A DNA stretch of 7,000 nt, taken from positions 1 through 7,000 of the forward strand of contig RPQV01000183.1 of assembly GCA_003818595.1 (NCBI GenBank), written 5' to 3'. This stretch comes from Calditrichota bacterium (GTDB lineage: Bacteria > Zhuqueibacterota > Zhuqueibacteria > Residuimicrobiales > Krinioviventaceae). Numbering within the stretch: position 1 is the stretch's first letter; every line of letters begins with the position of its first letter. The notes below the pieces were generated by a model. That model did no database searches and was not told where the DNA came from. It saw only the letters and a list, made by a program, of their open reading frames with translations. Below, piece after piece: positions 1 through 6,081 of this stretch. Position numbers and translations under genes: made by a program.

Positions 1-198
1 AGAACGCTGCAGTGCCTCGGTCTCCGCCTGCAATGCTTCTAATTCACGGGTCTTGCGATCTAATTCCAGATATGATTCGACATTTTTAGCGTTGTTGCGA
101 TTCAATGTTCTCCGTCCGGTGGGAGAACTCTGTTGTTCTGTGCAGTTCAAAAAATAGAATAAAAATACAAGCGCAGGAAAAAGGTAAGAACGTTTCAT
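1..198 (-). CDS. Putative lipoprotein with coiled-coil segment, N-terminal 66 residues only (runs off left edge)
   Basis: The minus strand opens with ATG (complement of 196-198) behind an AGGAG ribosome site (204-208, 5-base spacing) and stays open to the window edge, 66 codons. The product starts MKRSYLFPALVFLFYFLNC: two basic residues, a hydrophobic stretch (about residues 5-17) and Cys19, the layout of a lipoprotein signal peptide. Asn before the Cys is not the usual lipobox residue (Gly, Ala or Ser), so lipidation is an inference. A polar Ser/Thr/Arg/Asn stretch follows. From about residue 43 the chain is rich in Glu, Leu, Lys and Arg with heptad-like spacing (VESYLELDRKTRELEALQAE), suggesting a coiled coil. 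It is divergent from the BMC operon and nothing ties it to that function. The family is not recognised. Good start and signal sequence make it likely real despite being cut off. Confidence 0.62.
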   Translation of the reverse strand, partial: MKRSYLFPALVFLFYFLNCTEQQSSPTGRRTLNRNNAKNVESYLELDRKTRELEALQAETEALQRS

Positions 199-230
199 AA
201 AAGCTCCTGAATTAGCTCGGCTTTCAATAC

Positions 231-236
231 TTTATA
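231..236 (-). promoter_or_regulatory. Weak -10-like box for the divergent lipoprotein gene
   Basis: On the minus strand this reads TATAAA, 32 bases upstream of the ATG at 198. No convincing -35 box sits 16-18 bases further upstream, so this is only a candidate. Confidence 0.2.
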
Positions 237-565
237 GCCTTGGTCGTCACGTGTTTAGATTTGCGTCGAGCGAGGCACAACAATCTTGACTTTTTGACCG
301 CATCGCGAAAACCTCGATCGGATAGACACAAGATTAAAATAAAAACAATTAGTGAAACCCGCAATAGTTATATGAAATATGAATCACTTGTCGTAATTGT
401 TAAAAAATACGTTCATGCCCAATTTTAAAATCCTGTAGGATAATCTTATCTATGGATTTTATTGCCTTTTGCGGGAATTAATCAACCACAAAGCGTTAAC
501 CAGATGCAGCTCCCAACTCCATTCCCAACCATCGCTGCACTGGGTACGCTTTTATTAAAAAATAC

Positions 566-594
566 TTGCTTCTCTTGCGCTAAAAACCTATATT
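566..594 (+). promoter_or_regulatory. Candidate sigma-70-type promoter for the BMC operon
   Basis: TTGCTT (566-571) and TATATT (589-594) are separated by 17 bases. The -10 box matches the consensus at five of six positions, the -35 at three. Transcription from about 601 would give a leader of roughly 115 bases before the first BMC-P gene. A second possibility is TTGACA at 669-674, a perfect -35 box, but the bases 17 further on (AACTTT) are a poor -10. The host's promoter consensus is unknown. Confidence 0.25.
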
Positions 595-715
595 TGCCTT
601 AATCGTTATCGCTATCCGGAAGCTGTTGTTTTATGCCTTGTTTTTATGGACACTTTTAACAGCAGTTGTTGACACTATGACCAAATAAGCGAACTTTTCA
701 GGTTGAGGAATAGAG

Positions 716-1012
716 ATGGAATTAGGACGCGTTGAGGGGACCATTGTTTCAACGGCCAAGGTTGATCGATTGCATGGACAAAAGTTGATGCTGATCAATC
801 TTGTCAATCCCGACATCAAACCCACTTCCAATTATGTCGTCGCTGTCGACAGCGTCGGCGCTGGGAAAGGTGAAATTGTCCTTGTCGTCCGCGGCAGTTC
901 CGCCCGCCAAACTCAATCCATGCAGAATGTCCCAACCGATGCGAGCATCATTGCCATTGTGGACTCGGTTGAATTAAAGGGCAAAATCCTTTACAACAAA
1001 GCCAAAGGATAA
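716..1012 (+). CDS. BMC-P shell vertex protein 1 (EutN/CcmL family)
   Basis: A 98-aa pentameric shell protein that would cap the vertices of a polyhedral microcompartment. The EutN/CcmL signature is clear: an N-terminal strand MELGRVEGTIVSTAK, a lysine-led strand QKLMLINLV (22-30), the core VAVDSVGAGKGEIVLVV (42-58) with the Gly-Ala-Gly turn at 48-50, then GSSARQ (60-65), which is the most canonical form of this segment among the three copies here. The C-terminal IIAIVDSVEL strand is also typical. Length is normal for the family. ATG 716 is set by a GAGGA site at 705-709, six bases upstream. It is the first gene of the operon and is followed after six bases by the second BMC-P gene. Confidence 0.95.
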   Translation: MELGRVEGTIVSTAKVDRLHGQKLMLINLVNPDIKPTSNYVVAVDSVGAGKGEIVLVVRGSSARQTQSMQNVPTDASIIAIVDSVELKGKILYNKAKG

Positions 1013-1018
1013 TATGTT

Positions 1019-1291
1019 ATGCGGCTGGGCAAAGTTGTCGGGAAAGTTTGGGCGACCGTAAAAGATCCACAACTCGCTGCCGTCAAGCTGGCGCTGATGG
1101 AGGTTGTGGATGAAAATCAAACAGGAACCGGGAAAATCCTCATAGCCGCCGATACCATTGGTGCAGGCGATGGCGACCTCGTCTTTTGGGTCAGTGGCGG
1201 CGAAGCGGTGAGGGCTTTCCCGGATAAAAATATTCCCAGTGATGTGACGATCGTCGGTTTGGTCGATCATTTGAACGTGAGCGCCTCATGA
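1019..1291 (+). CDS. BMC-P shell vertex protein 2 (EutN/CcmL family)
   Basis: A 90-aa second pentamer protein. It keeps the family frame, MRLGKVVGKVWATVK, then VKLALMEVV (22-30), IAADTIGAGDGDLVFWV (42-58) and the closing TIVGLVDHLNV strand, but the loop after the core reads GGEAVR instead of GSSARQ, and Trp residues at 11 and 57 are distinctive. D45 and the GAG turn at 48-50 fall at the same positions as in copies 1 and 3. An AAAGGA site (1004-1009) lies nine bases before ATG 1019, overlapping the end of copy 1. Its stop overlaps the start of copy 3 by four bases (ATGA), indicating translational coupling. It is too divergent from its neighbours to be a recent duplicate. Confidence 0.95.
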   Translation: MRLGKVVGKVWATVKDPQLAAVKLALMEVVDENQTGTGKILIAADTIGAGDGDLVFWVSGGEAVRAFPDKNIPSDVTIVGLVDHLNVSAS

Positions 1292-1557
1292 TCGTCGGTC
1301 GGATTATCGGCAGCGTGGTGTCAACCATTAAACACCCCTGTTATAACCATCAGAAAATCCTTTTGGTTAAACCCGTTTCGCCGCAAGGCGCCCCGCAAAG
1401 TGGGTTGATGGTTGCCGTTGATCTTGTCGGCGCCGGAAGCGGCGATCTTGTGCTGGTGGCATCTGAAGGACGTGCAGCCGAGGAATTGCTGGATTTTTCC
1501 TGCCGGATGCCGGTACGCTCTCTTATTGTCGGTATCATTGACCAAATTGATCTGTAG
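1288..1557 (+). CDS. BMC-P shell vertex protein 3 (EutN/CcmL family)
   Basis: An 89-aa third pentamer protein, starting in a four-base overlap with copy 2. Family features are MIVGRIIGSVVSTIK, QKILLVKPV (22-30), MVAVDLVGAGSGDLVLVA (41-58) and the end strand LIVGIIDQIDL. The segment after the core (SEGRAAEELLDF) has lost the GSSARQ pattern and is longer and more acidic. It is the only one of the three with cysteines (C18 and about C72). The neighbouring gene's AGGAGG ribosome site overlaps its TAG stop. Vertex capping is the family role; what distinguishes this copy is unknown, and it may occupy different vertices or bind different partners. Confidence 0.94.
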   Translation: MIVGRIIGSVVSTIKHPCYNHQKILLVKPVSPQGAPQSGLMVAVDLVGAGSGDLVLVASEGRAAEELLDFSCRMPVRSLIVGIIDQIDL

Positions 1558-1567
1558 GAGGGCTGTA

Positions 1568-1945
1568 ATGACTGAAAATGAATTAAAGAACACCGTTGAA
1601 CATATAGTCGCGTTGGTGCTGAAACGGCTCGAACGCGACCCGGAATTGGCAAAATTGATCGTATCCCCAAAAGACCCCGATGCTTCGACTCAAGCCCCGC
1701 AATGGGCAAGAACCTGCACCAGCTATCACCCATCGAAGCCGCAGTCCTCTGGTCAACTCCATCAGAAAAGTGACGAAAAACGTCTTTATACCGAAAGTGA
1801 TATTCTCGAGTTGGCCCGAAATGGAGTTAAACAGCTGACCATTCAACCAAAGACGATCATGACTCCCGCAGCCCGTGATGTTGCTCAGGCTAAGGGAATC
1901 GACATTATCGTGAATGTTTCGGTGCAAAAAAGTGAGTTCGAATGA
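1568..1945 (+). CDS. BMC-associated small protein with encapsulation-peptide-like N-terminus and EutQ/EutT-like C-terminal segment; function unknown
   Basis: A 125-aa protein. ATG 1568 is chosen because a perfect AGGAGG (1556-1561) lies six bases upstream; an in-frame start at 1412 would run inside the BMC-P gene. Residues 1-20 (MTENELKNTVEHIVALVLKR) form an amphipathic helix like known encapsulation peptides and like the starts of PduL and the dehydrogenase in this operon. Residues about 33-70 are a Pro/Ser/Gln-rich linker. The C-terminal part (about 75-118) reads LYTESDILELARNGVKQL...MTPAARDVAQAKGIDI. From memory this resembles the N-terminal segment of EutQ and EutT (LITANDIRAA...ITPEAREVAELLGFTI in EutQ). 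No catalytic domain is visible, since the EutQ cupin and EutT adenosyltransferase domains are absent. It overlaps the PduS-like gene by four bases. A cargo adaptor or scaffold role is a guess; the gene itself is secure. Confidence 0.85.
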   Translation: MTENELKNTVEHIVALVLKRLERDPELAKLIVSPKDPDASTQAPQWARTCTSYHPSKPQSSGQLHQKSDEKRLYTESDILELARNGVKQLTIQPKTIMTPAARDVAQAKGIDIIVNVSVQKSEFE

Positions 1946-3255
1946 ATTTAGCTGATCAAGTCAAAGCGGCCGGCGTTGTCGGCGCAGGCGGTGCAGGATT
2001 TCCAACGCATGTAAAATTGGAGGCCTCTGTCGATTGGTACCTGGCAAATGGTGCTGAATGCGAGCCGCTGATCCATAAAGATCGGGAGTTGATGACTCAT
2101 TTTGCCTCCCAAGTTATTAAAGGACTGACCCTGGCAGCCCAAAACGCTCACGCCGCCCCAGCTCTCGCCATCAAGAAAAAGAACCATCAGGCCGTCGCGG
2201 CGTTGAACAAGGCGGCAGCAGGCACCCCAGTTCAACTCTATTATTTTGACGACTATTATCCCGCCGGTGATGAATATGAGCTTGTTCACACCATCACCGG
2301 CAACCTCATCCCTCCGCAGGGATTGCCCCTCGATGTGGGATGTGTGGTCAATAATGTTGAGACGTTGCATAATATTTGTCGTGCCGCCGAGGGAATTCCG
2401 GTAACCGACACCTTTTTAACCATCACTGGATTGGTGAAGAAGCCGCTGACGACATGGATCCCGTTGGGAATGTCAGTTATCGAAGTCCTGAAAATTGCCG
2501 GTGGGGCGACAGTCACCGCTTTTTCGGTCATGGATAGTGGATTGATGATGGGAAAGCTGATCACGGATTTGCAGCAGCCGGTGACTAAAACAACCGGAGG
2601 TCTCATTGTTTTACCGACGGATCATTCGATTATTCAGCGATATTCTAGGACGCAAAAGCAGATGGATCGAATCGGTTTTTCGGCATGCGATCAATGCAGC
2701 TACTGTACGGAATTATGTCCCCGCTACCTACTCGGTTATGATGTTCAACCGCACCTGGTTATGCGCAGTCTCGGATTTACAGCGATGGGCAAAGAGCTCT
2801 GGAACAGCTTTGCTCAACTCTGCTGCCGTTGCGGGCTCTGCACATTGTATTCTTGTCCCGAAGCGCTTTACCCCCGCGAAGCCTGCATCAGATCGATGAA
2901 TGATCTGCGGCAAATGAACAAAGGCCAATGGCAGGGTTCGCGAAAGGTAAAACCACATTTCCTTAAGGAAATGAGGAGGGTTCCATTAAAACAGCTGGTA
3001 CAACGGCTGGGAGTACACAGCTATGAAAAAGAAGCCGAATTTGTCGAGCTACCAATCAAACCGAAACGCGTGACTCTGCTGCTCAAGCAGCATGTCGGCG
3101 TGCCGGCGAAAACGGTTGTAGCTGTGGGCGACCGTGTCAGCCGAGGGCAACTGGTTGCTCGAGTGCCTGAAGGTCAGCTGGGCGCACATCTGCATGCTTC
3201 GATGGACGGCAAAGTGACGACGATCAATCATGAGTTTTTGGTTATAGAGGAATAA
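1942..3255 (+). CDS. pduS: PduS-like SLBB/4Fe-4S flavin oxidoreductase (RnfC/Nqo1-related)
   Basis: A 437-aa homologue of PduS (about 450 aa), the compartment-associated NADH-dependent reductase that acts as cobalamin reductase in Pdu systems. In order: a glycine-rich nucleotide/flavin loop GVVGAGGAGFPTHVKL (11-26) with ANGAECEPLIHKDRELM shortly after; an SLBB region around 160-220 (FLTITGLVKKPLTTWIPLGM onward); two 4Fe-4S motifs, CxxCxxCxxxCP (C249, C252, C255, C259) and CxxCxxCxxxxCP (C294, C297, C300, C305) with an extra adjacent Cys295; and a C-terminal lipoyl-like sandwich region as in RnfC (VGVPAKTVVAVGDRVSRGQL). It starts in a four-base overlap with the 125-aa gene and its stop abuts the PduT-like gene. 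No dehydratase or cobalamin gene is in the window, so its role here may be NADH re-oxidation rather than cobalamin reduction. Confidence 0.93.
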   Translation: MNLADQVKAAGVVGAGGAGFPTHVKLEASVDWYLANGAECEPLIHKDRELMTHFASQVIKGLTLAAQNAHAAPALAIKKKNHQAVAALNKAAAGTPVQLYYFDDYYPAGDEYELVHTITGNLIPPQGLPLDVGCVVNNVETLHNICRAAEGIPVTDTFLTITGLVKKPLTTWIPLGMSVIEVLKIAGGATVTAFSVMDSGLMMGKLITDLQQPVTKTTGGLIVLPTDHSIIQRYSRTQKQMDRIGFSACDQCSYCTELCPRYLLGYDVQPHLVMRSLGFTAMGKELWNSFAQLCCRCGLCTLYSCPEALYPREACIRSMNDLRQMNKGQWQGSRKVKPHFLKEMRRVPLKQLVQRLGVHSYEKEAEFVELPIKPKRVTLLLKQHVGVPAKTVVAVGDRVSRGQLVARVPEGQLGAHLHASMDGKVTTINHEFLVIEE

Positions 3256-3807
3256 ATGAAAGCGGATGCCTTGGGGTTATTAGAACTGAACAGCGTCGCT
3301 GCAGGTCTGCAGGTCGTCGATGCGATGCTGAAAGCCGCGCAGGTGGAACTGGTTATTGCCCGCTCGATCTGTTCCGGGAAATATTTGGTAATTATTGCCG
3401 GTGCAGTGGCTGAGGTTCAGGCTTCAGTGCAATCCGGCGCGATGATGGCTGAAGGAGCAGTGATCGATTCCACGGTCATCCCAAGGTTACATCCTGATAT
3501 ACTACCGGCCGTTTCTGGAATCAACCGGGTAGCTTCCATTCGCTCACTGGGCATGATCGAATCCTTTTCTGTCGCTTCCTTACTGGAAGCCGCCGATGCA
3601 GCGGCGAAAACAGCAAATGTGGAAATTGTCGAAATCCGGTTGGCGATGGCGCTCGGCGGCAAGGCGTTTGTCACACTGACAGGAGATGTATCTGCTGTCC
3701 GTGAGGCGGTTGAGACCGGTGCATTTCTCGTCGCGCAAAAAGGATTATTGGTCAATAAAGTGGTCATTCCGGCGCCTGCGCCGGGATTGTATAGAGATTA
3801 TATTTAA
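3256..3807 (+). CDS. pduT: PduT-like tandem-domain BMC-T shell protein with Fe-S pore cysteine
   Basis: A 183-aa protein made of two BMC domains (about 1-88 and 94-183), matching PduT in length and pattern: GLLELNSVAAGLQVVDAMLK in the first, SLGMIESFSVASLLEAADAA in the second, and a C-terminal VIPAPAPGLY strand. BMC-T proteins form trimers that pass as pseudohexameric shell tiles. The first-domain pore loop reads RSICSGKY, with Cys39 where PduT has the cysteine (C38) that binds a 4Fe-4S cluster at the trimer axis. The second-domain loop is MALGGKAF (131-138). The ATG touches the stop of the PduS-like gene, and GAGGA (3247-3251) within that gene serves as ribosome site. Coupling to PduS supports an electron-conducting tile. 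The cluster is inferred from the aligned residue. Confidence 0.95.
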   Translation: MKADALGLLELNSVAAGLQVVDAMLKAAQVELVIARSICSGKYLVIIAGAVAEVQASVQSGAMMAEGAVIDSTVIPRLHPDILPAVSGINRVASIRSLGMIESFSVASLLEAADAAAKTANVEIVEIRLAMALGGKAFVTLTGDVSAVREAVETGAFLVAQKGLLVNKVVIPAPAPGLYRDYI

Positions 3808-3844
3808 TTTACGAGCGCGAAATTTTACCATCTGAAGAGACGCT

Positions 3845-4504
3845 ATGAGTGCAATATCCTCGCATTATGCTGAACGAATTGAAAAAATTGTTCGCCAAGT
3901 CGTCGATGAAGTCCTCCCGCCATTTGGAGACCGTACAGTGCCGATCGGTATTTCGGCTCGACACATGCATGTGATGCCGGAACATCTGGAGATCCTTTTC
4001 GGTTCAGGCGCCAAGCTGACCAAGTTGCGCGATTTAACTCAACCTGGTGAATTTGCAGCCAATGAAACGGTTGCGGTGATGGGACCCAATCGCCGCCTAT
4101 TTGGCCAGGTTCGTATTCTGGGACCTACGCGCGATTTGACCCAGCTTGAACTCGCCTATACGGATGGTATTTTCCTTGGTATCGATTTGCCCCATCGAAT
4201 CTCCGGTGACATTAAAGGAACAGCGCCGTTTACCGTGATCGGCCCGGCTGGAGTACTGCGTCTTCCTGAAGGCGCCATCCGAGCGATGAGGCACGTGCAT
4301 ATGAATCCGGAAACTGCCAAGCGCCTGGGTTTAAACGCGGGTGATAAAATTCAAGTCAAAGCCCATGGATCAGCGGGATTGATTTTTGATGATGTCGTCG
4401 TGAGAATTAAAGATGGTTTGCTCTTGCAGATGCACGTCGATACCGATGAAGCCAATGCAGCAGGCCTTGATCCGCACAATGCCTTTGGAGAGATGTTGTT
4501 CTAG
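3845..4504 (+). CDS. pduL: PduL-type phosphate propanoyltransferase (phosphotransacylase)
   Basis: A 219-aa zinc enzyme that exchanges CoA and phosphate on an acyl group (acyl-CoA + Pi to acyl phosphate + CoA), recycling CoA inside the compartment and feeding an acyl kinase. Two PduL domains are complete. The first carries ISARHMHV with metal ligands H40 and H42; the second carries RHVHM (H150, H152) and LQMHVDTDEAN (H197), all expected zinc-site positions. Residues about 7-24 (HYAERIEKIVRQVVDEVL) form an amphipathic helix typical of the encapsulation peptide in compartment-bound PduL. ATG 3845 follows a weak GAAGAG (about 3834-3839). It lies 37 bases after the BMC-T gene and 100 bases before the dehydrogenase. 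Substrate chain (acetyl, propionyl or lactyl) cannot be told from sequence. Confidence 0.96.
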   Translation: MSAISSHYAERIEKIVRQVVDEVLPPFGDRTVPIGISARHMHVMPEHLEILFGSGAKLTKLRDLTQPGEFAANETVAVMGPNRRLFGQVRILGPTRDLTQLELAYTDGIFLGIDLPHRISGDIKGTAPFTVIGPAGVLRLPEGAIRAMRHVHMNPETAKRLGLNAGDKIQVKAHGSAGLIFDDVVVRIKDGLLLQMHVDTDEANAAGLDPHNAFGEMLF

Positions 4505-4604
4505 CTGGAATGAGTATATTGGTCTTTTTCCTGTGGCAAGGTATCTGTTCATTGTTTAAGGTTAATCGATTCAGTCAAAGGAAATAACAGAATAGAGTTA
4601 ATCT

Positions 4605-6041
4605 ATGGATGAAAAATTGGTGAGCGCTATCGTCGAGGAGGTTTTACAGAGGTTATCCAACGCTCCATCGACCCTGGCGGATAAATCGAGTGTCGTCCCT
4701 CAATCCGCATCAGGCGTTGCGACGGGTGTTTTCGAGGACGTCCATGATGCCATTCAGGCCGCCATCGCCGCACAAAAATTGTGGGTGGAGGTGAAAAAGC
4801 GCAAACGTGCTGAAGTTATTTCAGCCCTGCGACAGAGCATGCATACCCATGCGGAAACTTTTGCCCGTATGGCGCAACAGGAAACCGGTATGGGACGTGT
4901 GGAAGATAAAATCATCAAACACCATAATGCTGCGGATTCCACTCCCGGCATTGAAGACCTCGAGGCCAAAGCCTGGACAGGTGATTATGGATTAGTCTAC
5001 GAGGATTGGGCGCCGTACGGTGTCATCGCGGCGGTGACGCCCTCGACCCATCCTGTGCCTGTCTTGTTGAACAGCATCATCATGATGATTGCCGCCGGCA
5101 ATGGCGTGGTTTTCAATGTTCATCCGGCAGCTAAAAAGGTGTCAGCGTATGCCTTGGAAATCTTTAACCGCACTATTGTGGCGGCAGGTGGACCGGCAAA
5201 CCTCGCTGCCATGGTACGAGAACCGACGATGGAAAGCATGGACATACTCTTTAAGCATCCCGAAATACCATTGATCGCTGCCACGGGTGGTCCTGCTGTC
5301 GTCAAGGCGGCATTTCAAGCGGGCAAAAAAGTCATTGCTGCTGGTCCCGGCAATCCCCCGGTATTGGTCGATGAGACCGCTTGTCTCAAACGGGCAGCCA
5401 AACGCATTATCGACGGCGCATCTTTTGACAACAATATTCTCTGCATTGCCGAGAAAGAAGTTTTTGTGGTGCAAAAGATTTGCGATGAATTTCTGAAAAC
5501 GATGGAATCCTTTGGCGCCGTACGTCTAACCCGTGAACAGATTGCGCAGTTGGAATCGAAAGCATTCAGCCGCAACGAGTGCGGCCATGTGGTCACCAAT
5601 CGAGCGTTCATTGGCAAAAATGCCGCCGTATTGGCGCAACAAGTTGGCTTGTCGTTGTCAGATGATGTTCGCATATTATTCGGCGAAACAGAATTCGACA
5701 GCTCGTTTGTTCAGGAAGAGCAGATGATGCCGTTTCTGCCGATTGTGCGGGTAAAAAGTGCCGCTGATGGAATAGTGCTGGCTGCAAAAGCCGAGCACGG
5801 ATTCAAACACACGGCGATGATTTATTCAAATAATCTCGATGTCATTACCCAATTCAATAAGGTGTTGGATACCGATATTGTGGTGGTGAACGGCGCCAGT
5901 CTCGCCGGTAACGGCGGCTATTCAGGAGAAGCCTATTTTTCTCATACGATTGCGAGTCCAACGGGAGAAGGCATCTGTACACCGAGGAATTTTGCCAGGA
6001 TTCGGCGCCTCGCTCTATACAAAAATTTGCAAATGTTTTAA
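4605..6041 (+). CDS. pduP: CoA-acylating aldehyde dehydrogenase (PduP/EutE family), compartment cargo
   Basis: A 478-aa enzyme oxidising an aldehyde plus CoA and NAD+ to acyl-CoA and NADH. Residues 1-17 (MDEKLVSAIVEEVLQRL) are a classic encapsulation peptide, followed by a Ser/Ala-rich linker to about 40. The catalytic cysteine is C280 in ASFDNNILCIAEKEV. Other family motifs are AAGPGNPPVLVDET, ATGGPAVVKAAF, EEQMMPFLPIVRV and SPTGEGICTPRNFARIRR near the end. Length is close to PduP/EutE (about 465). The active-site motif that normally reads PSTNPT has His149 in place of Asn (PSTHPVP), 131 residues before C280. AGAG (4594-4597) precedes ATG 4605. In the 100-base gap upstream a TTGGTC/TATCTG pair (4519-4547, 17-base spacer) is too weak to call a promoter. 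The aldehyde may be lactaldehyde or propionaldehyde; context leans to the former. Confidence 0.95.
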   Translation: MDEKLVSAIVEEVLQRLSNAPSTLADKSSVVPQSASGVATGVFEDVHDAIQAAIAAQKLWVEVKKRKRAEVISALRQSMHTHAETFARMAQQETGMGRVEDKIIKHHNAADSTPGIEDLEAKAWTGDYGLVYEDWAPYGVIAAVTPSTHPVPVLLNSIIMMIAAGNGVVFNVHPAAKKVSAYALEIFNRTIVAAGGPANLAAMVREPTMESMDILFKHPEIPLIAATGGPAVVKAAFQAGKKVIAAGPGNPPVLVDETACLKRAAKRIIDGASFDNNILCIAEKEVFVVQKICDEFLKTMESFGAVRLTREQIAQLESKAFSRNECGHVVTNRAFIGKNAAVLAQQVGLSLSDDVRILFGETEFDSSFVQEEQMMPFLPIVRVKSAADGIVLAAKAEHGFKHTAMIYSNNLDVITQFNKVLDTDIVVVNGASLAGNGGYSGEAYFSHTIASPTGEGICTPRNFARIRRLALYKNLQMF

Positions 6042-6081
6042 ATATCTCAAAATTTAACTATCATTATTCAAGGAGAATGTT

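Larger units (their letters stand above)
199..715. other. Divergent intergenic region, 517 bases, AT-rich
   Basis: This stretch separates the divergent lipoprotein-like gene from the BMC operon and should hold both promoters and any operator. A frame at 240-428 begins with TTG, has no ribosome site and a basic composition without recognisable motifs, so no gene is called. Short inverted matches exist (ATCC/GGAT near 432-443; TGCAGC at 504-509 with GCTGCA at 533-538; GCTGTT at 622-627 with AACAGC at 658-663) but all are short or widely spaced. No tRNA, strong terminator or riboswitch-like fold was recognised by eye. Confidence 0.6.

Noticed and set aside
240..428. 62-codon forward frame in the intergenic region
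   Set aside because: TTG start with no ribosome site, basic low-complexity composition, no recognisable motif, and it lies in AT-rich non-coding sequence.
199..715. CRISPR, tandem repeat or insertion-sequence remnants
   Set aside because: No regularly spaced repeats, terminal inverted repeats or transposase fragments were found by eye here or elsewhere in the window.
1412..1567. 52-codon upstream extension of the 125-aa protein
   Set aside because: It lies wholly within the third BMC-P gene in another frame and reads Cys/Trp-rich; the perfect AGGAGG before ATG 1568 fixes the start.
1350..1733. 127-codon minus-strand frame
   Set aside because: Antisense to the third BMC-P and the 125-aa protein, both clearly coding on the + strand.
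1948..2370. 140-codon minus-strand frame
   Set aside because: Antisense shadow of the PduS-like gene; no family signature or ribosome site seen.
3808..3844. Terminator after the BMC-T gene
   Set aside because: The 37-base gap has no stable stem or T-tract; read-through into PduL is expected.
4505..4604. Internal promoter or terminator between PduL and the dehydrogenase
   Set aside because: TTGGTC/TATCTG at 17-base spacing matches poorly, and no GC-rich hairpin with a T-run is present.
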